From NCBI GenBank assembly GCA_031258115.1, contig JAIRNJ010000125.1, forward strand, positions 1 through 39,976: DNA of 39,976 nt. The letters run 5' to 3'. A program made the translations under genes and the position numbers. Of this stretch, positions 1 to 9,572 are shown piece by piece (positions within the stretch are counted from its first letter, which is position 1; each line of letters begins with the position of its first letter). Source of the DNA: Treponema sp. (GTDB lineage: Bacteria; Spirochaetota; Spirochaetia; Treponematales; Breznakiellaceae). The notes below the pieces were generated by a model, which was not told the DNA's origin, did no database searches, and saw nothing but the letters and a program-made list of their open reading frames with translations.

Positions 1-36
1 TTGCCGGCTGTATCAATTTGCAGCATACTTTATTAC

Positions 37-960
37 ATGGAAAAAATAGCCGAAAGGGTCAGGATCATCAGGATTGCCTCTTTAACGGCTCTCTTTGGAA
101 ACGCAGTGTTGGCCTTTGCCAAGATCGCCGCGGGTTTCCTGGCCGGAAGTCTTGCAGTGGCGGGCGACGGCATTGACTCTTCGGTGGATGTACTTATTGC
201 CATTATGTCTCTGATTGTAGCGGGAATGATCTCCTCGCCTGCGGACGAGGGACATCCCTGGGGACATGGCCGGGCGGAAACCATTGCTACAAGTCTCCTT
301 TCCTGTATTCTCTTTTTTGCCGGCGCCCAGTTGGTTCTCAAGTCGGTTTCCGGTTTTTTGACCGGCGCACAGCACGAAGTTCCCGAGCGGCTGGCCCTCT
401 ATGCCACGCTTTTTTCCATCGGGGGGAAACTCATCATGGCCTGGACTCAGTACAGTCTGGGAAAGAAGGCGGGCTCGGCCATGCTCAGAGCCAATGCAAA
501 AAACATGACCGGGGACGTGATTCTTTCGGGGGGAGTCCTTCTGGGCCTGGTACTTTCCATGATAAGCGGCATCGGGATTATTGATTCAATTGTTGCCATT
601 CTGGTGGGCATCTGGGTAATGAAGTCGGCTGTCGGCATCTTTATGGAAGCCAATGCGGAACTCATGGACAGCAGCACGCAGGAATTCTACCGTACCGTTT
701 TTGAAGCAGTCCGCTCGGTTCCCGAGGCAGGCAACCCCCACCGTACACGGATGAGGAGGATTGCGGGGCTTTGGGACATCGACATTGACATTGAAGTCGC
801 TCCCAACATGACGGTACTGGAGGCCCACTGGATTGCACACAGGGTGGAGCAGGCAATCAAAGAGCAATTGGACGGGGTTTACGACATCATGGTCCATGTG
901 GAACCTGCAGGCAACGAAGAAGAAGAAGGTTACGGCCTGGCCGAAAAAACCCTGGAGTAA
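37..960 (+). CDS. Cation diffusion facilitator (CDF) family transporter; first ATG at 37 preferred over TTG at 1
   Basis: Multi-TM protein with CDF-like N-terminus (GNAVLAFAKIAAGFLAGSLAVAGDGIDSSVDV), HPWGHGRAE motif and C-terminal cytoplasmic domain. True start may lie elsewhere because the window begins here. Confidence 0.9.
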   Translation: MEKIAERVRIIRIASLTALFGNAVLAFAKIAAGFLAGSLAVAGDGIDSSVDVLIAIMSLIVAGMISSPADEGHPWGHGRAETIATSLLSCILFFAGAQLVLKSVSGFLTGAQHEVPERLALYATLFSIGGKLIMAWTQYSLGKKAGSAMLRANAKNMTGDVILSGGVLLGLVLSMISGIGIIDSIVAILVGIWVMKSAVGIFMEANAELMDSSTQEFYRTVFEAVRSVPEAGNPHRTRMRRIAGLWDIDIDIEVAPNMTVLEAHWIAHRVEQAIKEQLDGVYDIMVHVEPAGNEEEEGYGLAEKTLE

Positions 961-976
961 AAGAGCCTTTTCAAAA

Positions 977-2626
977 TCAGTAAAGGTATGCCGAGCCCTC
1001 CCAGGGCAGTATTTCTGAGACAGAAAGACTGTCATAGTTTGAAACAAGAAGTTTTCCTTCCGCCTTTGCCTCAGAGGGCCGGGGAATTTTTTCCCCGGAG
1101 AAATTGCAAACCGTAAGCAGTGTCCTGCCTTCGTAATGGCGGCGGTATACCCAGAGCCTTTCATCATCGGGCAGCAGGACTTCGTAATCCCCATGAACAA
1201 TGACCGGATACTCTTTTCGCAGGCGGATAAGTTTTTTGTAGAAACTGTACACCGATGCGGGATCTTTTACCTGGGCGGCGGCATTGATAGTCTTGTAGTT
1301 GGGGTTTACGGGAATCCAGGGCTTTCCGGTACTGAAACCCGCATTAAGACTGTCATCCCACTGCATGGGAGTACGGGCATTGTCCCGGCCTCTTGCCGCA
1401 ATGGCCGCCAGCATCTCTGCGGGACTTAGGATTTTCTTTTCCTCCACCAGTTCTTTCCAGGCATTGAATATTTCCACATCCCGGCAGTCGTCAAGGCTCC
1501 TGACGGGGGCATTGGTCATTCCCAGCTCTTCCCCCTGATAGATATAGGGCGTACCCTTCATCATGTGGAGGCAGACGGCCAGCATCTTTGCGCTCCGCTG
1601 CCGCAGTTCGTCCGTAGAGTCGTCTCCGAAGCGGGAAACCGCCCGGGGCTGATCATGGTTATCCCAGAAAAGACTGTTCCAGGCCTTGCCCTCCAGTTCC
1701 GTCTCCCATGCGCCGAGGACTTTTTTCAGATCCCGGAGCCTGTAACGTTTTAGCGTCCACTTGCCGGTTTCGGCATCCTCATCGATCCCCACATGCTCAA
1801 ACTGGAAAACCATATTCAGTTCGGTGCCTTCGGCATTGGCGTATCTCTTTGCTTCATCAATGGTTACCCCCGCGGCTTCGCCCACCGTCATGATGTCGTA
1901 ATGGGACAGCACCTTTTTGTTCATTTCTTCAAGGTATTCATGTACATGGGGGCCGTTACAGATATTGGCGCCCTTACCGCCGTCTGCGGCAACAGTGGCG
2001 GGGAATTTGGAGATCATGCTGATAACATCCATGCGGAAACCGTCAATACCCTTGTCAAACCAGAATTTCATCATCCGGTATACTGCATCCCGGACGGCGG
2101 GATTGTCCCAATTCAAGTCCGGCTGGGCTTTGGCAAAGAGATGCAGGTAGTACTGGGCGGTTTTTTCATCAAACTGCCATGCGGAACCCGAAAAGACGCT
2201 TCTTAACTGATTGGGAGGTCCGCCATTGAAACCGTCACGCCAGATATACCAGTCCCGTTTAGGATTATCCCTTGATGAACGAGATTCGATAAACCAGGTA
2301 TGCTCATCGGAACTGTGATTTACCACCAGATCCATGACAATTTTAATGCCGCGCCTGTGAGCCTCCGAGAGCATTTCATCGAAATCTGCCATGGAGCCAA
2401 AGAGGGGATTTATGGCCTCATAGTTGCTGATGTCGTAGCCGTTATCCACCATGGGAGAAGCGTAAACCGGAGAAAGCCAGATCACATCAATTCCCAGGTC
2501 TTCAAGGTAATCCAGTTTTGAAACGATGCCCTTCAGATCCCCTTCTCCCAAACCTATGCTGTCCTTAAAACTACGGGGATAGATCTGATATATAACCGCT
2601 TCTTTCCACCATTCTTTTTTGCCCAT
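977..2626 (-). CDS. malL: GH13 alpha-glucosidase / oligo-1,6-glucosidase
   Basis: WWKEAVIYQIYPRSFKDS start, DVIWLSPVYASPMVDNGYDISNY, GFRMDVISMISK, GEAAG, FWDNHDQPRAVSRFGDD: classical GH13 regions. Confidence 0.93.
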   Translation of the reverse strand: MGKKEWWKEAVIYQIYPRSFKDSIGLGEGDLKGIVSKLDYLEDLGIDVIWLSPVYASPMVDNGYDISNYEAINPLFGSMADFDEMLSEAHRRGIKIVMDLVVNHSSDEHTWFIESRSSRDNPKRDWYIWRDGFNGGPPNQLRSVFSGSAWQFDEKTAQYYLHLFAKAQPDLNWDNPAVRDAVYRMMKFWFDKGIDGFRMDVISMISKFPATVAADGGKGANICNGPHVHEYLEEMNKKVLSHYDIMTVGEAAGVTIDEAKRYANAEGTELNMVFQFEHVGIDEDAETGKWTLKRYRLRDLKKVLGAWETELEGKAWNSLFWDNHDQPRAVSRFGDDSTDELRQRSAKMLAVCLHMMKGTPYIYQGEELGMTNAPVRSLDDCRDVEIFNAWKELVEEKKILSPAEMLAAIAARGRDNARTPMQWDDSLNAGFSTGKPWIPVNPNYKTINAAAQVKDPASVYSFYKKLIRLRKEYPVIVHGDYEVLLPDDERLWVYRRHYEGRTLLTVCNFSGEKIPRPSEAKAEGKLLVSNYDSLSVSEILPWEGSAYLY

Positions 2627-2637
2627 GGTTCAATCTC

Positions 2638-3150
2638 CTAAAAATTTACCACAGCCGGAAGTGAAATATCCGAGGCATTTTTAATGGAGCTTAAGAAGTA
2701 TAAAAAACGGGAAGACCAGGCCCGGATAAGCCTGTTAAGCATCGCCTCTGTTTCGTCCCCGGTAAACCGGAACATGGCAGTGTAGGCGCCCTGATTATTC
2801 TGCAGGGGAACAGCTATGAAAAGCGCCTCTCTCTCCCGGCGCTGAAAGGCGGTATAGCCCTGAATGCCCTGCCGGTTTTGCCAGCCGTCTTGGGAAAACA
2901 CGAGAGGTTCACCGCAGATCCAGACAGAGAAGATCATATCCGCCCCTGTTTCCCCGGTTTTAAGACTGTATTCACCATGAAGAACAGGGAAACCGTTAAG
3001 CTCTATTCCGGGAAGCCCCCGGCTCCAGACGTTTCCCCGGACAAGGATCGCCCCCTGTTCCTGGGCGCCGAGCCCTGCCGCCGCAAGCAGGAAAAATAAA
3101 AAGACGGAAAGCTTCACATAAATATCTTTTAATTCGTTTACAAATATCAT
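2638..3150 (-). CDS. Small predicted exported protein, unknown function; GTG start at 3117 (VKLSVFLFFLLAAAGLGAQ) is plausible
   Basis: ORF with hydrophobic signal-peptide-like N-terminus, 11 bp upstream of the GH13 gene on the same strand. Confidence 0.65.
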   Translation of the reverse strand: MIFVNELKDIYVKLSVFLFFLLAAAGLGAQEQGAILVRGNVWSRGLPGIELNGFPVLHGEYSLKTGETGADMIFSVWICGEPLVFSQDGWQNRQGIQGYTAFQRREREALFIAVPLQNNQGAYTAMFRFTGDETEAMLNRLIRAWSSRFLYFLSSIKNASDISLPAVVNF

Positions 3151-3162
3151 ATAATTGGCCTA

Positions 3163-5097
3163 ATGGCTCCGAATCTTGAACTCTATCCCATTCTAAAATC
3201 CTATACGAATAAATACAATACTCCTTACATTGAAATAAAGGAATTTATCGAATTTCTTGAGAAATATTCCAAAAGGAAGATGGAAGAACATCCTGAATGG
3301 GTTAAATGGACTAGTAACACAGCCGGCAAATTCTGGGCGGAGCTTACGCCTCTTGCGGAGGCCGAAAAGCTAATCCTCATGGCGGATACTGCCGGCGACC
3401 GGATTTTTATGCCTTCATACTATGCGGATCTTATACGGGATGCCTACCAGTCCCCGGATGACGCCGCCATGGATCCTTTTCCCTCTGAAGAATATCTGCG
3501 TATCATTCTGCCGGAAGATCATGTCTCCTATCTCAATGTCGAAAACGATCTGGCTCCCTATTTTGAACGGGAAGAAAACAAGGGAGAGGCCGATTATCCG
3601 CTGGATTCTCCCCAGGCCAATGCAATCGTCAAACTTATCTTTCCGGACAGCTTTGGTCATGCGCTGGTTCTTGTCCCGATGATACCCCGGCGGATCATCG
3701 AAGCCGCCCTGCTCAAGGTCAGGTATTTTCTCCGCAAGGGAGGCAACAAGGAATATACCCTCCACAAACTCAGTCCTCAATTCCAGAACAAGGAAAGGTA
3801 TCTTCGGGATATTCTCGATCAGATCCTTATCCGTCCCCTGGACTGCGTTACAAACATGGAAAATTTTGGTGATTTCCAGTATCTTTTCTGGGCATATTTC
3901 TGTACTCTGGCAAAAAATGACATCAAAAAGAAAAAAGAAAAGCTGGGAGAAGATATAGCTATCTTTCAGGCCGTTTCAATAATAGAAGCCTGTAATGTTC
4001 TTTACAAGGCCAGGGCGGTAAAGGAACGGGAGAAGGAACTCGCCTTCAAAAGCCTGGAACTGCACATGGGAAAGCCGCCCTACTATTATACGCTGGATCA
4101 GATTACCAAATTCACTTCAGATAAAGGGGTTCTGCTTTTAAGCCAGTATTCAGAAAAGGAACTGGATGCCCTTATCAAGAAAAAGACTACGGAGAGCCAG
4201 GATCGTCAACTGCCCGAATGGCTTGTGCTTACGGGGAAGAAAGGTGAACGCTGGTTCATCCTTAAAAGCCGTTACCTTTCCCTTTGTACCCGGCTCCTCA
4301 TTGAAACCCGTCCCAAAATCAGACAGGCAATTACCAAACGCTGGACAGCCCTTCTGCGTTCTTTCCAGACAGAGTCTCCCATGGAGAAGGACTCCGATTT
4401 TAATACGCTTCTTGAAAGTTATACTGCCGGTATCAGTCCTGTACTTATGGCCCTGCTGGAGGATCAGAAACTGGTTTGGGTCTATGAAGAAATGGAACAT
4501 GAGGAAACCGGTATTCCCGCCGCCTCCAGAATCTTCACCAAGGGGCGCCTTTTACCCATAAGCAATCTCTATGCACTGCGGAGAAAGGATCTTATTACCG
4601 ATGCGCGGATTATGCTTCCTTTCTGGTATTCGATTCCCATTTTTTCCGCCATTGCGGCCCTTTTTTACAGGCTGGGGAAGGGTAAAAAGAAAAAAGGCCA
4701 GGATTCCGGGGAAGAGGCAGGTGATGAACTTTTGGCGGAAACAGAAGATATTTCCGGGCAGCTGCGGAATACCGCCAGAGAAATTGAAATGCAGCATGTA
4801 CCTGCAGGTTATACCCTGGAATCGTATCTTTCCGAACTTGAAAGCCGCTGGGTGAGGCTTATCGGCAGAGAAAACCGGCAAAATCTGATAGAGGATGTCC
4901 ATTCTCTGATCCGGGATTGTCTGCGCACGCTTTTCCGGACACAGAAAAGGAAAATTATCAACCCGGAAAGTATAAAAAAGATGGCCTTCGCCCTGATAGC
5001 CCGCAATCCTACCCTGCAAAGCATCAAGGATCAGGATACCCTAAGAATCTACATTGAACTTTATACAGTCAAGCTTCTGGAACATATAAAGCGCTGA
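3163..5097 (+). CDS. Hypothetical protein, 644 aa, one probable TM segment (FWYSIPIFSAIAALFYRL)
   Basis: Long ORF preceded by TATAAT and followed by a terminator-like hairpin; no family signature recognised. Confidence 0.85.
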   Translation: MAPNLELYPILKSYTNKYNTPYIEIKEFIEFLEKYSKRKMEEHPEWVKWTSNTAGKFWAELTPLAEAEKLILMADTAGDRIFMPSYYADLIRDAYQSPDDAAMDPFPSEEYLRIILPEDHVSYLNVENDLAPYFEREENKGEADYPLDSPQANAIVKLIFPDSFGHALVLVPMIPRRIIEAALLKVRYFLRKGGNKEYTLHKLSPQFQNKERYLRDILDQILIRPLDCVTNMENFGDFQYLFWAYFCTLAKNDIKKKKEKLGEDIAIFQAVSIIEACNVLYKARAVKEREKELAFKSLELHMGKPPYYYTLDQITKFTSDKGVLLLSQYSEKELDALIKKKTTESQDRQLPEWLVLTGKKGERWFILKSRYLSLCTRLLIETRPKIRQAITKRWTALLRSFQTESPMEKDSDFNTLLESYTAGISPVLMALLEDQKLVWVYEEMEHEETGIPAASRIFTKGRLLPISNLYALRRKDLITDARIMLPFWYSIPIFSAIAALFYRLGKGKKKKGQDSGEEAGDELLAETEDISGQLRNTAREIEMQHVPAGYTLESYLSELESRWVRLIGRENRQNLIEDVHSLIRDCLRTLFRTQKRKIINPESIKKMAFALIARNPTLQSIKDQDTLRIYIELYTVKLLEHIKR

Positions 5098-5120
5098 GCC
5101 GTTTCCGGCTGCTTTTTTTG
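5097..5120 (+). terminator. Rho-independent terminator for the 644-aa ORF
   Basis: AGCCG-TTTC-CGGCT followed by GCTTTTTTT; overlaps the stop codon. Confidence 0.7.
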
Positions 5121-5196
5121 CAATTTTTTTGTTTTCATTGAAGCGCCTTGCATCTCCGCACCATATATATAGCTGACGCAGAAATTTGTCTGCGGC

Positions 5197-5251
5197 CGGC
5201 AGCCTGTGCTGCCGAATGTGTGCAATGGGAGGGTAAAGCCCTCCAAGGGAG
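5197..5251 (+). promoter_or_regulatory. Structured 5' leader of ssb: two consecutive hairpins and RBS
   Basis: CGGCAGC-CTGT-GCTGCCG (5197-5214), GGAGGG-TAAAG-CCCTCC (5228-5244), then AAGGGAG 5 nt before ATG 5257. Confidence 0.5.
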
Positions 5252-5256
5252 CAGCT

Positions 5257-5757
5257 ATGAACAATCTCAACTCTATTCTGATTGAAGGTAACCTGGTCAG
5301 GGATCCTCTCTACCGTTCCACCCCCAAAGGAACTCCGGTTTGTACCTTCAGTCTTGCCTCCAACCGTTACTATAGACAGGATTCGGAACTGGAAAAGGAG
5401 GTGAGTTTTTTTGACGTGGAAACCTGGGCCAAGCTGGCGGACAATTGCTATAACCTGGGGCATAAGGGCCGGGGAGTCCGGGTGGTAGGCCGGCTCAAAC
5501 AGCAGCGCTGGAATGGATCGGACGGGAAACCCCGTTCCAGGATTACCATTGTCGCCGAACATGTGGAATTCCGTCCCGAATTCAAAAAGGAAGAGGCTCG
5601 TCCCGGTACCGGCGATGCCCTGGCGGAAGAAGTCGCCGAACATGCGGAAAGCCAGCCCCCTCTCCCCGAAGAGGCGCCTGTGGACTACAATCCCCGCATC
5701 GAGGAGATGTACGAAGAGAATCCTACTCCTTTTCCGGACGAAGTAGTTAACTTTTAG
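5257..5757 (+). CDS. ssb: Single-stranded DNA-binding protein
   Basis: MNNLNSILIEGNLVRDPLYRSTPKGTPVCTFSLASNRYYR OB-fold start; acidic C-terminal tail ending FPDEVVNF. Confidence 0.92.
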   Translation: MNNLNSILIEGNLVRDPLYRSTPKGTPVCTFSLASNRYYRQDSELEKEVSFFDVETWAKLADNCYNLGHKGRGVRVVGRLKQQRWNGSDGKPRSRITIVAEHVEFRPEFKKEEARPGTGDALAEEVAEHAESQPPLPEEAPVDYNPRIEEMYEENPTPFPDEVVNF

Positions 5758-8086
5758 TGGTTTTGGAGATGGAGGGAATACCGGCTCCGGGTTTTCCCGG
5801 CGTACCGCGGCCCTTCATCTCCTTTTCCGCGGGGTATTCTGCTTCCTGGTAGAAGCCGTTTTTCCAGTTAAAGCGGCTGCATCCGGGCAGGGGCAATCCT
5901 TTTTTTGCCGCCTCCATTACGTCCCTGTAATCCTTTTTTTTCAGGGTACGGCCCGTGAGTGAAAAATCAAATATAAAACGGTGGAAATTCGCTTCCATGA
6001 GGAATGGGATCTTGTCCACAATGGAAAAAGGTTGTTCGGGGATTACAAACGAACCGCTTGGATCTTCCTTCCCGCCATTACTGCTTTTTAGGGAAAACAG
6101 TTCATCCCTGGGGCCTGCAAATTCTCCAAAGCCGTAATGCGTTCCCAGATCGGAACGGATACGGAAGAGGGGCGGCCAGGCAAAGACCGGCACAAAAACC
6201 GATGAACGGATGTTTCTTTCCATGGTTTTTTCCAGGTTCTGCCTGTTGTTTTCCAGCGGCGAGACAACATAGCTTGCCCCCAGGGAGGATACAAAGGCCA
6301 CCGCCCAGCGGTTAAATGTATAAAGCCAGGGCCCGGCGATAAGAACCTTTCCGGCTCCGGTATCCCGGAATAGAGAAAAATGCCCCGGATTATTCAACAT
6401 GAAGAAACCGTAGCCTTTTTCCGAAAGAAGAGCCGCGGCTTCGCCAAGGAAGGCCTCCTCCGATTGAGGAAAGAAAGGATCCAGGGTCAGGATGATCTCT
6501 TCCGGTTTGAAAGGCAGGGGCTGTTTATTTTCGATAAGACGGGCAAAGGTCTTCCGGTTCAGGGGAAGAATGAGCTTGACCGGCTTATCAGATTGTACAA
6601 TGTACATATCTTCTATTCCGGAAACCGCAACATAGAAGCCCGCCGCTAAGGAATTTTGACCCATTCGCTTTCCGGCGGCATGTTCCGGTAAAACATTCCC
6701 GGGATTGTTTTCTTTGGTTTGAGCAGGCGGGGCGCTTTCCCGTCCGGGTTTCCGTTTATAAGGATCCAGATTCCTGGGAATCACCTGGGCATAACGCTTT
6801 GACATCGTCCTGGTTTGTGTCAGATAAACTAAATCCCCTGTTTCAAATCCTTCGGGCACGGAAAGCCAGTATGATTTGCCCTGTGTATCCGCTTCTTCAA
6901 CAGAAGCAAGTTTATGGGAAAGCCGCATGGAATCGTCGGCCTTGTGAAGCCGGATGGAATCTCCGGCAGCAGGCATCAAAGTTCCGTTTCCGGGGCCAAG
7001 GAGGGCCCGTCTTTTTTCTCCCGAACCCTTTATTTTGAGAATTGTCCCCAAATTTATGCCTGTTCCTCCACTCTGAGCCGGATTAAGCCAGTCTATCACT
7101 TCAGGTTTTGACGAAGCCGATTCAAACAGATACCTGGTCTTGGGACGGGCAAAATCGTTTTTCAGAATACTCCGGGCTTCACGGATCGCATTTTCGATAC
7201 CTTCATTTTTTAACGTACCATCGGTATCTATCGAATCAAATAAATTCGAGTTGAGCGCCGCATCGATTATACGGCGGTATGCGGCGGTTACCGCCCCCAC
7301 ATACTCGGCGCTTTTCATGCGGCCTTCAATCTTGAAGGAGCTTACACCTGCAAGCGCCAGATCGGGGATCTTTTCCAGAAGTTCAAGATCTGATGGGCTA
7401 AAGTAGTATCCCTGTTCGTTATCCTGCCGGTAAAGTCTGCGGCAGGCCTGGGTACACATACCCCTGTTGGCCGACTTCCCTCCCAGATAACTTGAAAAAA
7501 GGCAGAGTCCTGAAACCGAGATACACAGTGCGCCGTGGACAAAACATTCCAGTTCAAGGTTGGTACTGGCCCGGATATTCCGGATTTCTTCCAGGCCGAG
7601 TTCCCTGGCAAGGACTACACGGGAAACTCCGTAACGGGAGAGGGCATTGGCTCCCCGTCCCGAGGCAATGTTCATCTGGGTGGAAGCATGGAGCTTTAGG
7701 GAAGGGAAATTATTCTGTACCATCTTGAGGACTCCAAAGTCCTGTACAATGAGGGCATCCGGCCCGATGCCGGAAAGGTAGCGGAGCATCTGGTACATCC
7801 GGTCTCCTTCGCGCTGTTCAAAAACCGTATTTACCGTTACATAGACTTTCTTTCCCATACGGTGAATATTTTTCAGGGCCCCTTCAAACTGGGAAAAGGC
7901 GAAATTGGCACTCCTCATCCGGGCATTGAAGCTTTTGAGCCCCAGATATACCGCATCGGCCCCCTCGCCAATGGCGGCGTCAAGCGCTTCGGGGGAACCT
8001 GCGGGGGCCAGAAGTTCAAGTTTATGCATGGAGCTTCGTTTCATGGTGGATTCGGTTTTTAAGCTTAGCTCTTCCGGTTTTGCCAT
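5747..8086 (-). CDS. Peptidase U32 family protein (collagenase-like / RlhA-TrhP type RNA hydroxylation family)
   Basis: ELLAPAGSPEALDAAIGEGADAVYLGLKSFNAR, ELECFVHGALCISVSGLCLFSSYLGGKSANRGMCTQACRR U32 signature. Start ambiguous (8086, 8044 or 8029). Converges on ssb with 11-bp overlap. Confidence 0.93.
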   Translation of the reverse strand: MAKPEELSLKTESTMKRSSMHKLELLAPAGSPEALDAAIGEGADAVYLGLKSFNARMRSANFAFSQFEGALKNIHRMGKKVYVTVNTVFEQREGDRMYQMLRYLSGIGPDALIVQDFGVLKMVQNNFPSLKLHASTQMNIASGRGANALSRYGVSRVVLARELGLEEIRNIRASTNLELECFVHGALCISVSGLCLFSSYLGGKSANRGMCTQACRRLYRQDNEQGYYFSPSDLELLEKIPDLALAGVSSFKIEGRMKSAEYVGAVTAAYRRIIDAALNSNLFDSIDTDGTLKNEGIENAIREARSILKNDFARPKTRYLFESASSKPEVIDWLNPAQSGGTGINLGTILKIKGSGEKRRALLGPGNGTLMPAAGDSIRLHKADDSMRLSHKLASVEEADTQGKSYWLSVPEGFETGDLVYLTQTRTMSKRYAQVIPRNLDPYKRKPGRESAPPAQTKENNPGNVLPEHAAGKRMGQNSLAAGFYVAVSGIEDMYIVQSDKPVKLILPLNRKTFARLIENKQPLPFKPEEIILTLDPFFPQSEEAFLGEAAALLSEKGYGFFMLNNPGHFSLFRDTGAGKVLIAGPWLYTFNRWAVAFVSSLGASYVVSPLENNRQNLEKTMERNIRSSVFVPVFAWPPLFRIRSDLGTHYGFGEFAGPRDELFSLKSSNGGKEDPSGSFVIPEQPFSIVDKIPFLMEANFHRFIFDFSLTGRTLKKKDYRDVMEAAKKGLPLPGCSRFNWKNGFYQEAEYPAEKEMKGRGTPGKPGAGIPSISKTTKS

Positions 8087-8088
8087 TT

Positions 8089-8104
8089 TTTCAGTATACT
8101 GAAA
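8089..8104. promoter_or_regulatory. 16-bp perfect palindrome carrying overlapping divergent -10-like elements between the U32 gene and trxA
   Basis: TTTCAGTATACTGAAA is self-complementary; TATACT at 8095-8100 (+) and 8098-8093 (-), each 6 nt from an ATG. Confidence 0.6.
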
Positions 8105-8106
8105 GC

Positions 8107-8430
8107 ATGAGTAACGGAATAGATTTAACAGACGATAATTTTGAGACGGAAGTTCTCAATGCCCCCGTACCGGTTTTGATTGATTTTTGGGCTTCCTGGT
8201 GCGGCCCCTGCAAGATGATAGGCCCCTTCATTGATCAGCTTGCCGGTGAATATGAGGGAAAAGTCAAGATTTGCAAGGTAAATGTAGACGAACAGGGAGA
8301 GCTTGCCGGCCGTCATGGAGTGGTTTCCATCCCCACACTGGTTGTCTATAACAAGGGGAGTCTTGTCCGCCGGCAGGTAGGAGCCCTTCCCAAAAACGCC
8401 ATCGAAAACCTGTTCAAAGATCTCGCGTGA
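8107..8430 (+). CDS. trxA: Thioredoxin
   Basis: DFWASWCGPCKMIGPFIDQLA active site; cis-Pro region VVSIPTLVVY. Confidence 0.96.
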   Translation: MSNGIDLTDDNFETEVLNAPVPVLIDFWASWCGPCKMIGPFIDQLAGEYEGKVKICKVNVDEQGELAGRHGVVSIPTLVVYNKGSLVRRQVGALPKNAIENLFKDLA

Positions 8431-8471
8431 GATAGTTTCATCACCGGGTATTTTGAAAAAGCCTCTGCAAA

Positions 8472-9497
8472 CTACTCAAAACGCTTGGGGTTGTTCGGCC
8501 CTCCGGGAGTAGCCGCTCCGGTAGCGCAAATATACCAGTCCGCCGCAGTATTGGTGTCCGCCGCCGTTTCGATTCGGGACAGGCTTCGGGTCATGGCGGT
8601 TTTAAGATTGTAGCTTATTACCGCATCCTGCGGGCCGGGAATCTTTCCCGATGCTGATTTCCAGGCTCCCTGTTTGTGGAGGAATTCCGCCGCCTCGACA
8701 AAATGTTCTTTTGACCACCATGCATCGGGATTTTCACTGAGCATTATCCCGTCTATTACCTTATCATCCTGATCGAGAAAATAGATCGCATCGGTTTTGT
8801 GGATCAGTTTCTCTGTTCCGGGAATCCAGAGATCCCTGGCTCCTGCTATAGCATCGGTTCCGGGTGATTCTTCCAGATCGGAACCCAGTTCGTCCAGAGA
8901 GGCAGCCTCGATCTTCCGCAGGTGAATGAGGATATATTCCCCTTCGGCTGCTTCCATCCGGGAAAATTCGTAGACAAGCGGTCTTTTGGTATAACCGGCA
9001 ATGATCAGCCGTACTGCTCCCATGTCGCCCGCAGTCAGAGTATGGAGTTCGATGAATTCAGCCTTGGGTTTTGAATATTCGGTACGTATCTCCGTAATGA
9101 GAAAAGACGGAATCCGGTCATTCCGGGCCCGGAAAGGAATAAGAACATTAAGGGTATTGCCCCATTCATCCTCCACCAAAAGATCCGCAGTAAATTTGTC
9201 TCCGGGAGGAGCCGCTTCCTGCAGCATTACCCGGAGTATCTCTCCTTCAACGGTGGATTCGACCTTTAATGCCGGAGAAAAATTAAGGGAAACAAGCCTT
9301 ACCGGTATTGAAAACTGAAAATCGATCTCGAGACTCGACACGGGCTTACAGTCGATAAACACCGGAGACAGGGAACTTCCCCCCGAAATTCCCGTTGCCG
9401 GAACCGCCTCTTCGATAAGCGTCTCCCCGGTGGAACAGGAGCAGGCGGGAAAGAACAGGATCAGGGCCAATAGACCCAGTCCAAATAGTTTGTTCAT
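8472..9497 (-). CDS. Lipoprotein with lamin-tail-domain (LTD)-like region
   Basis: Lipobox-like LILFFPAC; FLITEIRTEYSKPKAEFIELHTLTAGDMG and terminal GAATPGGPNNPK resemble LTD proteins. Confidence 0.7.
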   Translation of the reverse strand: MNKLFGLGLLALILFFPACSCSTGETLIEEAVPATGISGGSSLSPVFIDCKPVSSLEIDFQFSIPVRLVSLNFSPALKVESTVEGEILRVMLQEAAPPGDKFTADLLVEDEWGNTLNVLIPFRARNDRIPSFLITEIRTEYSKPKAEFIELHTLTAGDMGAVRLIIAGYTKRPLVYEFSRMEAAEGEYILIHLRKIEAASLDELGSDLEESPGTDAIAGARDLWIPGTEKLIHKTDAIYFLDQDDKVIDGIMLSENPDAWWSKEHFVEAAEFLHKQGAWKSASGKIPGPQDAVISYNLKTAMTRSLSRIETAADTNTAADWYICATGAATPGGPNNPKRFE

Positions 9498-9572
9498 GAT
9501 GAACCTCCGCCTTTTATAGGGCGCGCTGCTGTGAATTGCTTCAATGAAAAAAGATTTTTATGCTTTTTTTGT

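Noticed and set aside
5197-5251. ssb leader as an S6:S18 ribosomal-protein leader
   Set aside because: A CCG follows the first hairpin, but there is no rpsF or rpsR here and the rest of the motif could not be confirmed.
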